From assembly GCA_947498785.1 (NCBI GenBank), contig CANMLS010000004.1, forward strand, positions 186,001 to 250,000: a stretch of DNA of 64,000 nt. Reading direction: 5' to 3'. Below the pieces are notes generated by a model. It did not search any database. It worked only from the letters and a program-made list of their open reading frames with translations, and was not told the origin of the DNA. Position numbers and translations under genes: made by a program. The DNA comes from an uncultured Aquimarina sp. Its GTDB lineage: Bacteria > Bacteroidota > Bacteroidia > Flavobacteriales > Flavobacteriaceae. Below are positions 1 through 9,245 of the stretch, one piece after another (position 1 is the first letter of the stretch; the number at the start of each line of letters is the position of its first letter).

Positions 1-312
1 ATGATGCATAATGATAAAGATGGAGCTGTCCCGTATTATCAAGGTATTGAAATGTTTATGGGAATGCGCAGACTACAAAAACCAGCATGGTTATTGGTGT
101 ATAATGATGAAGCTCATAACCTAAGAAAGATAAAAAACAGACAAGATCTTTCAATACGGATGATGCAGTTTTTTGATCATTACTTAAAAGGTGAACTTGC
201 ACCAGAATGGATGACTAAAGGTGTTGCCAGGATACAAAAAGGAAGAGATTTTGGCTATGATCTGGAAAGTGTAGAAAAACGGCAAAGTATTACTCCCAGT
301 TCCAATGAATAA
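1..312 (+). CDS. Prolyl oligopeptidase family (S9) peptidase, C-terminal end only
   Basis: The last 103 residues of a protein whose start lies outside the window; the frame is open to base 1, so the first ATG is probably internal. The segment NDKDGAVPYYQG fits the strand carrying the catalytic Asp of S9 serine peptidases, and YNDEAHNL carries the catalytic His. The tail MMQFFDHYLKG is the usual last helix of this hydrolase fold. The family cleaves after proline or acylates in short peptides, often in the periplasm. The nucleophile Ser is not in view. The stop overlaps the end of the convergent acetyltransferase gene by 23 bases. Confidence 0.75.
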   Translation: MMHNDKDGAVPYYQGIEMFMGMRRLQKPAWLLVYNDEAHNLRKIKNRQDLSIRMMQFFDHYLKGELAPEWMTKGVARIQKGRDFGYDLESVEKRQSITPSSNE

Positions 313-829
313 GATGCCATTCTATACCATCAGATTTATGAGTAATTAACGTTTTAAAGCCTATTGCATAATGCGCTTGTAATGAGCGTAAATTATTTGA
401 TGCAACTTCAGTAACAAGGAGATTATAGTTTTGTTGCGATTCTTCTTTGATAGTTTGATATAAACCTCTAAAAACCCCTTGTTTTCGATACGCTTTGTCA
501 ATACAGATTTGTCCCATAACAAAATAAGAGATATGCGGATCTAAATGTGCTTCAATTTGAGTAAACATAGATTTTAGAATTTCAATATCTTCTTTAAAAT
601 CTTTGAGCATACAAAGTGCATAACCAATTACTTTATTATCATCTTTGGCGATGACATGTGGTTGTAAAGCATTCATTTTTTTAAGGATTTCAAGATCATG
701 TTGCACGGTAAGAAAGCCTTCTTTTTCCTTTTCGCTTTTAGAAATTGATAAAGGTAAGTTACTTTGTTGAAGAGTTAAGATTTGTTGTAATTCCTCTTCA
801 GAAGTAACCGTGGTATACGTTATACTCAT
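290..829 (-). CDS. GNAT family N-acetyltransferase
   Basis: A 179-residue protein of usual GNAT size. The strand ICIDKAYRKQGVFRGLY resembles the acetyl-CoA pyrophosphate-binding motif A (R/QxxGxG/A), followed by a segment TEVASNNLRSLQAHYAIGF that matches the family's motif B (N..a...Y...GF). The acceptor substrate cannot be told. It is 8 bases downstream of the M61 peptidase gene on the same strand, so the two may be cotranscribed, and its 3' end overlaps the convergent S9 peptidase gene by 23 bases. Confidence 0.75.
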   Translation of the reverse strand: MSITYTTVTSEEELQQILTLQQSNLPLSISKSEKEKEGFLTVQHDLEILKKMNALQPHVIAKDDNKVIGYALCMLKDFKEDIEILKSMFTQIEAHLDPHISYFVMGQICIDKAYRKQGVFRGLYQTIKEESQQNYNLLVTEVASNNLRSLQAHYAIGFKTLITHKSDGIEWHLIHWNWE

Positions 830-837
830 GTATGTAA

Positions 838-2640
838 CTATTTAGCGTTTAACCATTTTTTACGATTGCTTGTGGCTTTTTTATCAGCATTTTGTTGTAG
901 TACAATCTCAATTTTTGGATCTGTAGCAAGAGTCATTACTGTTTCTATCTCTTTTTCAAGCCTTTTGTAAGTAATCGTTATTTTTTCTTCAGGAGTATAT
1001 TTTTTAAGCAATTCAGCCAGTTCTTTTTCGCTAGTAATGGAATCATCATTTATTGCTATTATAATATCATCTTTATCTAATCCAGCTTTATATGCTGGAG
1101 TTCCTTTTTTAGGATAATTATTGATTATTGCGTTATTATTTTCATCAAATTTTATTGAGATTCCGTGATATGGTTTTTTAGAATCATTAATTAACGAAAC
1201 TCCAAACTCAGCAAATAATGTTTTATAATCAGGAATTTGACTATCATCAATATATTTTTTGAAGAAATCACTAGCAAAACTTTCTCCAGCGTATTCTTTT
1301 AAAGTGGTTTGTAAATTATTTTTGGTATATGGGATTTCAGTTTTACCATATTTTTTCCAAACTAGCTTCATATAGTCATCCAGATTAAGGTCATTTTTAA
1401 GACTTCTTAGCGATAAATCAAGTGCTAATCCTAATACACTACCATAAGAGTAATATGAAATAAAAGTATTTCCTCGATTTACTGGATCTACGGATGTTGC
1501 AGCATCTACAAAAGGAGCCTGATAGCTCATTTCTGTAGGGTTAAAATAAGTTCTGGCAGGTGAGTTCCAGACATAGTTATAGGATCTTGCTAATCCCTTT
1601 ATGTATTGCTCATGACTTAAAATACCAGCTCTACACAAGATCAGCCCAGTATAGTAACTGGTAAATCCTTCTGCAAACCATAGTTCTCCCGACATATTAG
1701 CTTCTTCAAAATCAAAGGGCTCTAATGATTTTGGTCGTATACGTTCTACATTCCAGGCATGAAAAAATTCATGAGATACTGTACCTATATTTTTTTCCAT
1801 TCCTCCATTGGCGAGACTACGTGTACTGGTAAGGATTGTAGAATTTCTATGTTCCATACCATCTCCTGATACTTGGGGCATATAACACGCCAAAAAAGTA
1901 TATGTGTTATTATCAAACTTTGGATATTCTCCAAATACGGCTTTTTCCTGTTCTACAATCTTTTTAATTTTTTCAAAATAAGTGCTAGCTTCTTCTTCTG
2001 TGCCAGAGTGATGTAAGGCAAGTTTTATGATATATTCTGAACCGTTAGATTCTACTTTAAACTCACGTACCGTATGGTTACTTATTTCTACTGGGCTATC
2101 CATAAAGTATTGTAGATTAGGAGCACTAAATTTATTCGTTCCTAAAGCCTTGAGCTGGGTAGCTATTTTCCAATTTAGATCTTTTCTAAGATCAAATGTA
2201 ATTTCTATCGGTCGATCTTTTAGTTCTGGGGCATATATAAAAGTAGCAGGAATATTAAGATGAGCATGAATTTCATCAATTTGAGAATAGGTGCCATCTG
2301 CACGATCAGCAAATAGAGTATAAGAAACAATTACAGTACCATCATGACCAGAGATATCCCATTGATGTGGATTAGGTCTAGTAGCTGTGATTATTTTGCC
2401 TTTACCATCAGTAACTACTAGATCATAGACATTCTTCGCAAATTCATGTAAAGCATATCTTCCAGGAGATGTTCTACTCATCCTTACGGCAATAGTATCT
2501 GCTTTTAGATCTGTTAAAGTAAGTTTTATTTTAGCCTCATGATGAACCGCATTATCAAAAGTGATACTATACTGATTTTTTGATTGTGAGAAGCCCAATT
2601 GAACAAATAGTATAGCTATTAATATGTGTATAAGTTTCAT
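838..2640 (-). CDS. M61 family metallopeptidase with C-terminal PDZ domain
   Basis: A 600-residue exported zinc peptidase. Residues 1-18 form a signal peptide ending GFSQ. The zinc motif HEFFHAWNVERIRP begins near residue 290, and the third ligand Glu sits in LWFAEGFTSYY. These are hallmarks of the M61 (glycyl aminopeptidase-like) family. Residues about 490-570 form a PDZ domain (GTPAYKAGLDKDDIIIAIND). The N-terminal 180 residues are the beta-sandwich typical of the family. It probably acts in the periplasm or outer membrane. Length is normal for the family. Substrate is unknown. Confidence 0.88.
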   Translation of the reverse strand: MKLIHILIAILFVQLGFSQSKNQYSITFDNAVHHEAKIKLTLTDLKADTIAVRMSRTSPGRYALHEFAKNVYDLVVTDGKGKIITATRPNPHQWDISGHDGTVIVSYTLFADRADGTYSQIDEIHAHLNIPATFIYAPELKDRPIEITFDLRKDLNWKIATQLKALGTNKFSAPNLQYFMDSPVEISNHTVREFKVESNGSEYIIKLALHHSGTEEEASTYFEKIKKIVEQEKAVFGEYPKFDNNTYTFLACYMPQVSGDGMEHRNSTILTSTRSLANGGMEKNIGTVSHEFFHAWNVERIRPKSLEPFDFEEANMSGELWFAEGFTSYYTGLILCRAGILSHEQYIKGLARSYNYVWNSPARTYFNPTEMSYQAPFVDAATSVDPVNRGNTFISYYSYGSVLGLALDLSLRSLKNDLNLDDYMKLVWKKYGKTEIPYTKNNLQTTLKEYAGESFASDFFKKYIDDSQIPDYKTLFAEFGVSLINDSKKPYHGISIKFDENNNAIINNYPKKGTPAYKAGLDKDDIIIAINDDSITSEKELAELLKKYTPEEKITITYKRLEKEIETVMTLATDPKIEIVLQQNADKKATSNRKKWLNAK

Positions 2641-2824
2641 GATTTTGTTTTATTGCTTTTGATTGATAGGTCGAATTTGTATAGCGATTACTATATGGTT
2701 TTAGACTTTCTTGTTATACTTTTTTCATTATGATTTGACCATGAATAAGTATGAAATCCAAATATAAGTATTAATTAAAAATCCGTCATTTTTTAAACTG
2801 TATTTGTTTTATTTTTGGGGTGTC

Positions 2825-3976
2825 ATGCAGTTACCACAAAAGCTTTTTAAAAAACTCCAACATAGAGAAGAAAATAATGCACTTCGTGAACTTTCAGTAC
2901 ATGAAGGCCAGATTGATTTTTCTTCTAACGACTATCTTGGATTTGCATCCTCAAAAATTATTTTTGATCGATCTCATAAGTTCTTAAAAGAAAAAGAAAT
3001 TTATAAAAATGGAGCAACGGGTTCCAGATTGCTTTCTGGAAATCATACATTATATCCAGAAACGGAAGCTTTTTTAGCAAAATTTCATAATGCTGAAACT
3101 GCCTTATTGTTTAATTCGGGGTACGATGCTAATGTTGGCTTTTTTTCTGCTGTTCCACAGCGAGGAGATGTCATTTTTTATGACGAGTTAATTCATGCTT
3201 CTATAAGAGATGGAATACAAATGAGTAATGCCAAATCCTATAAATTTAAACATAATGACTTAGAAGATTTAGACGCGCACATTAGACGAGTTCAAAATGT
3301 AGATGATACAAATCAGGAAATTTATATAGTTACCGAATCTGTATTTTCTATGGATGGCGATACTCCTGATCTAAAAGCTTTTGTAGCATTCTGTAAAAAA
3401 TATGATTGTCATTTTATAGTTGATGAAGCACACGCAATTGGTGTTCACGGAAAATATGGAGCTGGACGATTACAACAATTACACCTTGAAGATCAGGTTT
3501 TTGCAAGAATTAATACATTTGGTAAGGGAATGGGTTGTCATGGAGCCGCAGTTTTAGGCTCATTAGATTTAAAAAGGTATCTAATAAATTTTGCTAGAAG
3601 TTTTATCTATACTACAGGGTTACCACCACACGCTCTTGTTACTATCAATGTAGCTTATCAAGAGCTTTATACTACCTCCGAAATAAAAAAACTTGCTGAG
3701 AATATATCTTTCTTTAATGAAAAACTTGAAGTATTAGATTTGACATCAAAATTTATTAAAAGTGATTCTGCGATCCATTGCTGTATTATTTCTGGGAATA
3801 AGAAAATAAAAAAAATAGCTGCTAGAATTCAGGAAAAAGGATTCGATGTGAAGCCTATTTTATCCCCTACAGTACCAGTAGGTGAAGAGCGATTGCGTTT
3901 TTGTTTACATTCTTTTAATTCTAGAAAAGAAATCGATGAAGTTCTGGAGTTGTTAGCTACCTTTGTCATTACCTAA
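2825..3976 (+). CDS. bioF: 8-amino-7-oxononanoate synthase (BioF)
   Basis: PLP enzyme that condenses pimeloyl thioester with L-alanine, the first ring-assembly step of biotin synthesis. The 383-residue product begins MQLPQKLF. The motifs are FSSNDYLGFAS near the start, ATGSRLLSGN, VDEAHAIGVHGKYGAG (cofactor Asp and His) and NTFGKGMGCHGAA, whose Lys forms the Schiff base. An upstream TTG at 2804 would add seven odd residues (MFYFWGV), so the ATG at 2825 is preferred. It is the first gene of bioF-bioD-bioA, with bioD 13 bases downstream. Confidence 0.9.
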   Translation: MQLPQKLFKKLQHREENNALRELSVHEGQIDFSSNDYLGFASSKIIFDRSHKFLKEKEIYKNGATGSRLLSGNHTLYPETEAFLAKFHNAETALLFNSGYDANVGFFSAVPQRGDVIFYDELIHASIRDGIQMSNAKSYKFKHNDLEDLDAHIRRVQNVDDTNQEIYIVTESVFSMDGDTPDLKAFVAFCKKYDCHFIVDEAHAIGVHGKYGAGRLQQLHLEDQVFARINTFGKGMGCHGAAVLGSLDLKRYLINFARSFIYTTGLPPHALVTINVAYQELYTTSEIKKLAENISFFNEKLEVLDLTSKFIKSDSAIHCCIISGNKKIKKIAARIQEKGFDVKPILSPTVPVGEERLRFCLHSFNSRKEIDEVLELLATFVIT

Positions 3977-3989
3977 AAAAAGGATAGTT

Positions 3990-4631
3990 ATGTCTAGTAA
4001 AAAAAAGAGACATCCAAAAAAGATATTCATTACAGGGATAAGTACCGAGGTCGGAAAAACAATAGCTTCTGCTATTGTTGTAGAAGCATTACAAGCGGAC
4101 TATTTTAAGCCTATTCAGGCAGGAGATTTAGAATTTTCTGATACTGATAAAGTAAGAACATTGGTGTCTAATTCGGTATCTAAATTTCATGAGAATAGTT
4201 ATGCTCTAAAAACACCGATGAGTCCACATGCTGCGGCAGAAATTGATAATATTGTTATTGATACCAATAAAATAACACTTCCAGAGGTGAAGAATGATTT
4301 GGTTATTGAAGGAGCGGGAGGGCTACTAGTTCCTTTAAATAACACTAAAACTATTCTTGATATTATTAAGCCTGATTATAAGGTTATTGTAGTATCCAGA
4401 CATTATTTAGGAAGTATTAATCATACGTTGATGACGATTCAGATTTTAAAAGAAAAAGGGTTTAACATTTCCGTTATTTTTAGTGGGGATGAGCATAAAA
4501 CGACTGAGGATATCATTAAAAAGATGACAGGAGTACACATTATTGGCCGAATTGAAGATGAACCATATTTTGATGAAAGGGTGATTTCTTCATATTCAGA
4601 AACATTTAAGGATACTCTGGAATCTATTTAG
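3990..4631 (+). CDS. bioD: Dethiobiotin synthetase (BioD)
   Basis: ATP-dependent carboxylase that closes the ureido ring of dethiobiotin from DAPA. The P-loop is GISTEVGKT close to the N-terminus, and the substrate-site segment VIEGAGGLLVPL is clear. The product is 213 residues from the ATG at 3990, which has AAAAAGGA a few bases upstream, a rather good ribosome site for this group. A TTG at 3963 would overlap bioF and add nine residues, so it is less likely. It lies between bioF and bioA as expected for a biotin operon. Confidence 0.9.
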   Translation: MSSKKKRHPKKIFITGISTEVGKTIASAIVVEALQADYFKPIQAGDLEFSDTDKVRTLVSNSVSKFHENSYALKTPMSPHAAAEIDNIVIDTNKITLPEVKNDLVIEGAGGLLVPLNNTKTILDIIKPDYKVIVVSRHYLGSINHTLMTIQILKEKGFNISVIFSGDEHKTTEDIIKKMTGVHIIGRIEDEPYFDERVISSYSETFKDTLESI

Positions 4632-4684
4632 TAAAAAAAGCAATAAACTTAAAAGGTGTTCATTTTCAAAAAAATACGATTCAT

Positions 4685-5950
4685 ATGACTTTACAAGAAA
4701 GAGATAAAAAGCATCTTTGGCATCCTCTCACACAACATAAAATACATCCTGATGCATTGCCAATTGTGAAGGCAAAAGGAGCTTTGTTGTATGATGAATA
4801 TGATAAAACATATATAGATGGTATAGCGTCTTGGTATACTGCTATGTACGGTCATTGCAATGATTATATATTAGAGAAAGTACAAGAGCAAATGCAGCAG
4901 TTAGATCAGATTGTGTTTGCGGGATTTACTCATCAACCTGCAATAAAATTATCAGAAGAACTTATTAAAATCCTACCAGCGAATCAGGAAAAAATATTCT
5001 TTTCTGATAATGGTTCTACAGCAAATGAGGTGGGTATCAAAATGGCATTACAGTATCATTTTAATAAAGGAGAAAAAAGAAATACGATTATTGCCTTTAA
5101 AGATGGTTTTCATGGGGATACCTTTGGAGCGATGTCTGCATCTGGGTTATCCGTGTATAACGGACCTTTTGAAGACTTTTTTATTAACGTTAAACGTATT
5201 TCAACACCTAATTTTGAAAATATTGATAGTGTTATAAAACAATTACAAACGTATATTGAAACTAATGAAGTAGCAGCTTTTATTTATGAACCACTAGTTC
5301 AGGGGGCTAATGCAATGCATATGTATGAAGCGAGATATTTAAATCAAATCTTAAGCATTTGTAAAGAAAATAATGTGATCACAATTGCCGATGAAGTAAT
5401 GACTGGCTTTGGAAAAACAGGAAAAGTATTTGCGTCTGACTTTGTAGAAACAAAACCAGATATTATTTCGATGTCCAAAGCTTTGACAGCTGGCTTTGTA
5501 CCCATGGCAATTACAAGTTGTACACAAGAAATTTATAATGCTTTTCTCGATGACTCAATAGGGAAAGCTTTTTTTCATGCACATACCTATTCTGCAAATC
5601 CGATAGCATGCTCGGTAGCATTGGCAGCAATAGAACTGTTACAAACAGAAGAGTTTCAAAATCATATTAGTAGAATAATTAGAGCTCATGAAAATTTTGA
5701 TGAGCAAATAAAAAATCATCCAAAGGTAAGGGCTACAAGACAAAAAGGTGTGATTTATGCATTAGAATTAAATATAGAAATGGATCGATACGGCAAGAAA
5801 CGCTATGAGATATTTGATCATTTTATGCAGAATGGTGTATGTCTTAGACCATTAGGGAATACAGTGTATGTTTTACCTCCTTATGTGATTACCAATGAAC
5901 AGTTAAATTATATTCATGATGTTATCTTAACGTTATTAGATAAAATATGA
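4685..5950 (+). CDS. bioA: Adenosylmethionine-8-amino-7-oxononanoate aminotransferase (BioA)
   Basis: Class III PLP aminotransferase that makes DAPA from KAPA with S-adenosylmethionine as amino donor. The 421-residue length is typical. Seen: LWHPLTQHK at the N-terminus, IASWYTAMYGH, FFSDNGSTANEVGIKMA, IADEVMTGFGKTG (cofactor Asp), and SMSKALTAGFVPMA with the Schiff-base Lys. The C-terminal VCLRPLGNTVYVLPPYVI is characteristic. It follows bioD by 53 bases and ends the first biotin block; bioB is about 7.6 kb further on. Confidence 0.92.
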   Translation: MTLQERDKKHLWHPLTQHKIHPDALPIVKAKGALLYDEYDKTYIDGIASWYTAMYGHCNDYILEKVQEQMQQLDQIVFAGFTHQPAIKLSEELIKILPANQEKIFFSDNGSTANEVGIKMALQYHFNKGEKRNTIIAFKDGFHGDTFGAMSASGLSVYNGPFEDFFINVKRISTPNFENIDSVIKQLQTYIETNEVAAFIYEPLVQGANAMHMYEARYLNQILSICKENNVITIADEVMTGFGKTGKVFASDFVETKPDIISMSKALTAGFVPMAITSCTQEIYNAFLDDSIGKAFFHAHTYSANPIACSVALAAIELLQTEEFQNHISRIIRAHENFDEQIKNHPKVRATRQKGVIYALELNIEMDRYGKKRYEIFDHFMQNGVCLRPLGNTVYVLPPYVITNEQLNYIHDVILTLLDKI

Positions 5951-6135
5951 ATGTTATATTTAAGGGTTTATAGAAACCTCTATTCATTATTTCAATGTAT
6001 TTGTTGTCATTTGATTAAAGATCAGAAGACACTGTTTTTTTGGTAAAATCCGTAATAATTTATTAATAGAATCACAAGGTCAATAAGAAAAATAGAAGCT
6101 AACTTAGCAATACATTAATTATTAAAAAATAAATT

Positions 6136-6552
6136 ATGTTACACAAAAAATTAGTATTTGTATTCGCTCTAGTATTTGCCTTTATTTCTTGTGAAAATGA
6201 AAATGATGATCAACTTACAGAAGATGTAAGTGTCACTTCAAAGGCAGCTCAGACATTTGATGTTCAGATGATGTTAAAAAGCGGAGATGAGATTGTTCCA
6301 ATTTCTACTACAGGACTTGGTGGTTTTTTTGCTTATGATTATGCTAATGAGCAATATCGTTATGAGGATACTCCTCAAGGGTCAGATCCAGATTTTGCAG
6401 TTTTTGAAGGGTTATCAGAAGGAACATATAGTTTTGAAGCTTATGATGGTCATTTTGATGGGGCTTCTGGTAAAATTGTCACTATTGATGAGAATAGTAT
6501 AGAAAATGAAAATGGATATATTGTAGTTACTTTGGAGTATTGGTCAGAATAA
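6136..6552 (+). CDS. Small lipoprotein of unknown function
   Basis: A 138-residue protein with a type II signal peptide (lipobox FISC, Cys 19) followed by the acidic spacer ENENDD, so probably an exported lipoprotein. The mature part has a beta-rich look (FDVQMMLKSGDEIVPIST, EGLSEGTYSFEAYDGHFDGASG), perhaps an immunoglobulin-like or carboxypeptidase-regulatory-like sandwich, but I do not recognise a family. It stands alone, 185 bases after bioA, and ends 41 bases before a strong bidirectional hairpin. Confidence 0.65.
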   Translation: MLHKKLVFVFALVFAFISCENENDDQLTEDVSVTSKAAQTFDVQMMLKSGDEIVPISTTGLGGFFAYDYANEQYRYEDTPQGSDPDFAVFEGLSEGTYSFEAYDGHFDGASGKIVTIDENSIENENGYIVVTLEYWSE

Positions 6553-6593
6553 AGAGGAAGATATTATCCTAAAATAGAGAATATTATTTCATT

Positions 6594-6628
6594 AAAAAAT
6601 CCTCGATGATCTACTTCGAGGATTTTTT
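6594..6628. terminator. Bidirectional intrinsic terminator
   Basis: A perfect 12-bp stem AAAAAATCCTCG (6594-6605) with CGAGGATTTTTT (6617-6628) and an 11-base loop. The A-run and T-run make it work on both strands. It separates the lipoprotein gene from the convergent membrane protein gene, whose stop codon (6628-6630) touches the end of the stem. Confidence 0.85.
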
Positions 6629-7656
6629 TAATGAAGATTGATTTTTTTCTCTAATTCACCCTTAAACTCCTCTTTTTGGTCAACAAAAAAAGCAATAGTT
6701 GTAAAGGTTTTTTGTACTCCATACAATCTGGTAAGTGTATTTTCTTCTTTCAAGGTAATGATCGTATTATGAGCTTCTAACTCACCAAAAGGAGATAGTT
6801 TTCTGGTTTCGGTGTCAAATACCATGTCTTTGTTAGTGATTTCTATAACATCAATGTTGGCAATATCGATTATTGTTTCGCTTAGGATTCCATATCGCAA
6901 CTGCAGTTTGTCTTCTTCAATAGAAATAGGTCTTTTCATTAGAGATTTGAGAAAACCAAAAAGTTGAATATTCGAATACAAACTTAATATTGTGGCAATC
7001 CATGCAGCAATAGTATTCCATTTTAAAAGAAGAACATGTAATACATATGTTTCAATAGTGATAATTATGATAAAAGCAACTAATAAAGAAATGGTTCCAC
7101 TTTTTTTGTGGTAACTAAACTCATGTTGTGCTAGTCTTTTCTTTTTCCAATCTATAAAACCATAATAGAGTACTGCAACTTCCATGGTTAGGAGTGAAGC
7201 AATTTTTCTAGGTAAAATTTCATAAGATGTTTCTTTTAGCGCAGAGAAAAAATCAGGTTTCAGTTTTGCGTTAGCGTTATATCGTTTTATTGTCTGCTTA
7301 ACTTTATAAAATAAATAGATAAGTACTCCTAGCTCTATAAAAGGAAAAACCCAGTTTTTTGCCCAATGTAATAGAGATTGATGCTCTTTTGGAATGATAT
7401 AAGATGCAACTATCATTCCTATAACAAAGAAAGGAATGATAGTAGTTTTAGAAATATTTTTCTTTTTAATTAATAAAAAATAAAGTACAGGTATGGTAAA
7501 AAGAAGATCGATAGTTATAGCAATAGAAAGTGTATCTGGATTTGCATCGAATATCTTTGATTTTGCGATCAAAACCATTGATAAAATAAGTAGTAAAGGT
7601 ATCCCAAATACTAATACACTATTGTTCGTTTTCGTTGTTGTACTGATCTTCTTCAT
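6628..7656 (-). CDS. Multi-pass membrane protein of unknown function
   Basis: From the ATG at 7656 the product is 342 residues. About six hydrophobic segments can be seen (VLVFGIPLLLILSMVLIA, LLFTIPVLYFLLI, IIPFFVIGMIVASYII, WVFPFIELGVLIYLFY, TISLLVAFIIIITIETYVL, IAAWIATILSLYSNIQLF). A soluble C-terminal part of about 90 residues follows (ISIEEDKLQLRYGILSETII), which may be PH-like. I do not recognise the family. A start at 7692 is possible but would deepen the overlap with the upstream Coa1-like gene from 38 to 74 bases. The overlap suggests translational coupling. Confidence 0.65.
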   Translation of the reverse strand: MKKISTTTKTNNSVLVFGIPLLLILSMVLIAKSKIFDANPDTLSIAITIDLLFTIPVLYFLLIKKKNISKTTIIPFFVIGMIVASYIIPKEHQSLLHWAKNWVFPFIELGVLIYLFYKVKQTIKRYNANAKLKPDFFSALKETSYEILPRKIASLLTMEVAVLYYGFIDWKKKRLAQHEFSYHKKSGTISLLVAFIIIITIETYVLHVLLLKWNTIAAWIATILSLYSNIQLFGFLKSLMKRPISIEEDKLQLRYGILSETIIDIANIDVIEITNKDMVFDTETRKLSPFGELEAHNTIITLKEENTLTRLYGVQKTFTTIAFFVDQKEEFKGELEKKINLH

Positions 7657-8068
7657 ATCCCAGTAAATCAATTTGTTCGTTAGTGGAATCAATGATCACA
7701 TACATTTCCTTATATGTCCATTGATCATTTAGTTTCGTGCCAATCACATATAATTGCGCTTCTCCATTAGGGCCTTTTATAGGTATTGATATATCAGCAG
7801 AACCTACGTTGTTTTCATAAGAAAGGCTGCCATTCATGATCCCATTAGTTTCTATAGGTTCTCCCAGAATGTTTACGACATAATCATCTTCGTTTACTTT
7901 GGCAATAGCATCTTGAGAAGGTGTTGATTCGGTGATCAATTCACTTACACCGAATATTACAGAGCCCAAAAAGACAAAAAACAAGATAATAATGGTGAGG
8001 CAACCTCCCAATGGAACTGCCCATCCCCAATTTCTTGCAAACCAACTTTTGTGTCCTATAGTATCCAT
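7619..8068 (-). CDS. Coa1/Tim21-like single-pass membrane protein
   Basis: A 149-residue protein with one membrane segment near residues 19-42 (AVPLGGCLTIIILFFVFLG) and a small alpha/beta domain outside. The segment KVNEDDYVVNILGEPIE followed by GPNGEAQLYVIGTKLNDQWTYKEMYVII resembles the Coa1/Tim21 fold, known from cytochrome c oxidase assembly factors. A role in respiratory complex assembly is inference from that resemblance only. It is the first gene of a two-gene unit with the membrane protein that overlaps its 3' end. Confidence 0.6.
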   Translation of the reverse strand: MDTIGHKSWFARNWGWAVPLGGCLTIIILFFVFLGSVIFGVSELITESTPSQDAIAKVNEDDYVVNILGEPIETNGIMNGSLSYENNVGSADISIPIKGPNGEAQLYVIGTKLNDQWTYKEMYVIIDSTNEQIDLLGYEEDQYNNENEQ

Positions 8069-8153
8069 AATGTAATGTAAGATTCATTATATAAGTATAA
8101 ATTGTAACCAAATTGTTACAATCTATACGTTCTTATTTTGATGCATTTCAAAT

Positions 8154-9113
8154 TTAATCAAAAAGAAATTCCCCAGCAGCATTTCCCATTTTTCTTTGGT
8201 CATGCCCTACCCCTTTTACAACTTTTAGTTTCCAATTAAATTTACATCCCATTTGCTTTGCTTTACTCTTAGCTGTTTCAAAAAAGTATTTCGCCCTTGC
8301 TAATCTGTGTAAACCTTGTTTGTCTATCGTTTTTGATCGTAGTAAAATTCCGCCATTACTATGTTCGTTATCTAGTTCCCCTACAAAAATGGTTAGCTTT
8401 TTTGCAAATGATTTTTTTAGATCCTTATTAGTAAGGTGTGTGTTTTTTGTGCCAAAAGGAAAGTGCGTTTCAAAATCGGTTAAAGTATATGATCCAGAGT
8501 TTGCCGCTATGATATGATTGGCTTTTGATTTTGGATGAAAAATAGCAAAACGATGTAAAATTTGTCCGCCAGCAGAATGTCCAAAGATGTCATATTGTTT
8601 CTGAGAGATTTTAAGATGACGAGTTGCAATATCAAACAACCTGTCAAAATCATTAAAAATCCATTGCTCAGTACTCTTATTAATTTTAAAGGATACCTTT
8701 TCTTCATTTAAAAATACTCGATTAGAATTCTGTTCAAATTTGACGTTTTCTCTGATGTTTAAATCAGTCAAAATTCCTCCCATGTGATACCCTTCATATG
8801 GGTAATCCTTTTCTGGATAACTAGGAGATAGGATTAATAGATTATGTTTTTCTGATTCTTCAATCCAACTATCTCTATAGCTATCCCCATTTCTTCCAGA
8901 TCCAGGTATTACAATTAGAACTCTTGTTTTTTTGCTAAATACTTTTGGTTTATAATAGAATACCTGAATTATTTTTTCTTCATGCTTAAGTCCGCCTTCA
9001 ATAGAAAAAACTCCAGAACTTTCTTGGATTGAAATTTCTTTATTTTGACTAAAAGTAAGGCTAAATAATGCGGATGCTAATATGATTCCTAGTGTTATAC
9101 AAATGCGTGTCAT
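8154..9113 (-). CDS. Exported alpha/beta hydrolase (esterase/depolymerase-like)
   Basis: A 319-residue secreted hydrolase. Signal peptide about residues 1-22 (ASALFSLTFSQ). The nucleophile elbow is FGHSAGGQ, the oxyanion strand VLIVIPGSGRNGDSYRDSW, and candidate acid and base are VGELDNEHS and VKGVGHDQRKMG. Features fit the PHB-depolymerase/feruloyl-esterase-like branch. Substrate unknown. No operon partner is evident; the next gene in the same direction is the broken serine hydrolase upstream. Confidence 0.75.
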   Translation of the reverse strand: MTRICITLGIILASALFSLTFSQNKEISIQESSGVFSIEGGLKHEEKIIQVFYYKPKVFSKKTRVLIVIPGSGRNGDSYRDSWIEESEKHNLLILSPSYPEKDYPYEGYHMGGILTDLNIRENVKFEQNSNRVFLNEEKVSFKINKSTEQWIFNDFDRLFDIATRHLKISQKQYDIFGHSAGGQILHRFAIFHPKSKANHIIAANSGSYTLTDFETHFPFGTKNTHLTNKDLKKSFAKKLTIFVGELDNEHSNGGILLRSKTIDKQGLHRLARAKYFFETAKSKAKQMGCKFNWKLKVVKGVGHDQRKMGNAAGEFLFD

Positions 9114-9245
9114 GGTAATATCGATTTTAAAATTTTATCAAAAGTTGGAAAAAACTGGTAATGGATTATAGAAAATCGACGTATTAAGGATTTGTTAGGA
9201 TGTAAAAATATTCTCAGAATATAAATACAATTGAGCATGTAAAGA

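Noticed and set aside
3963..3989. TTG start of bioD overlapping bioF
   Set aside because: The ATG at 3990 has a better ribosome site and gives the normal N-terminus.
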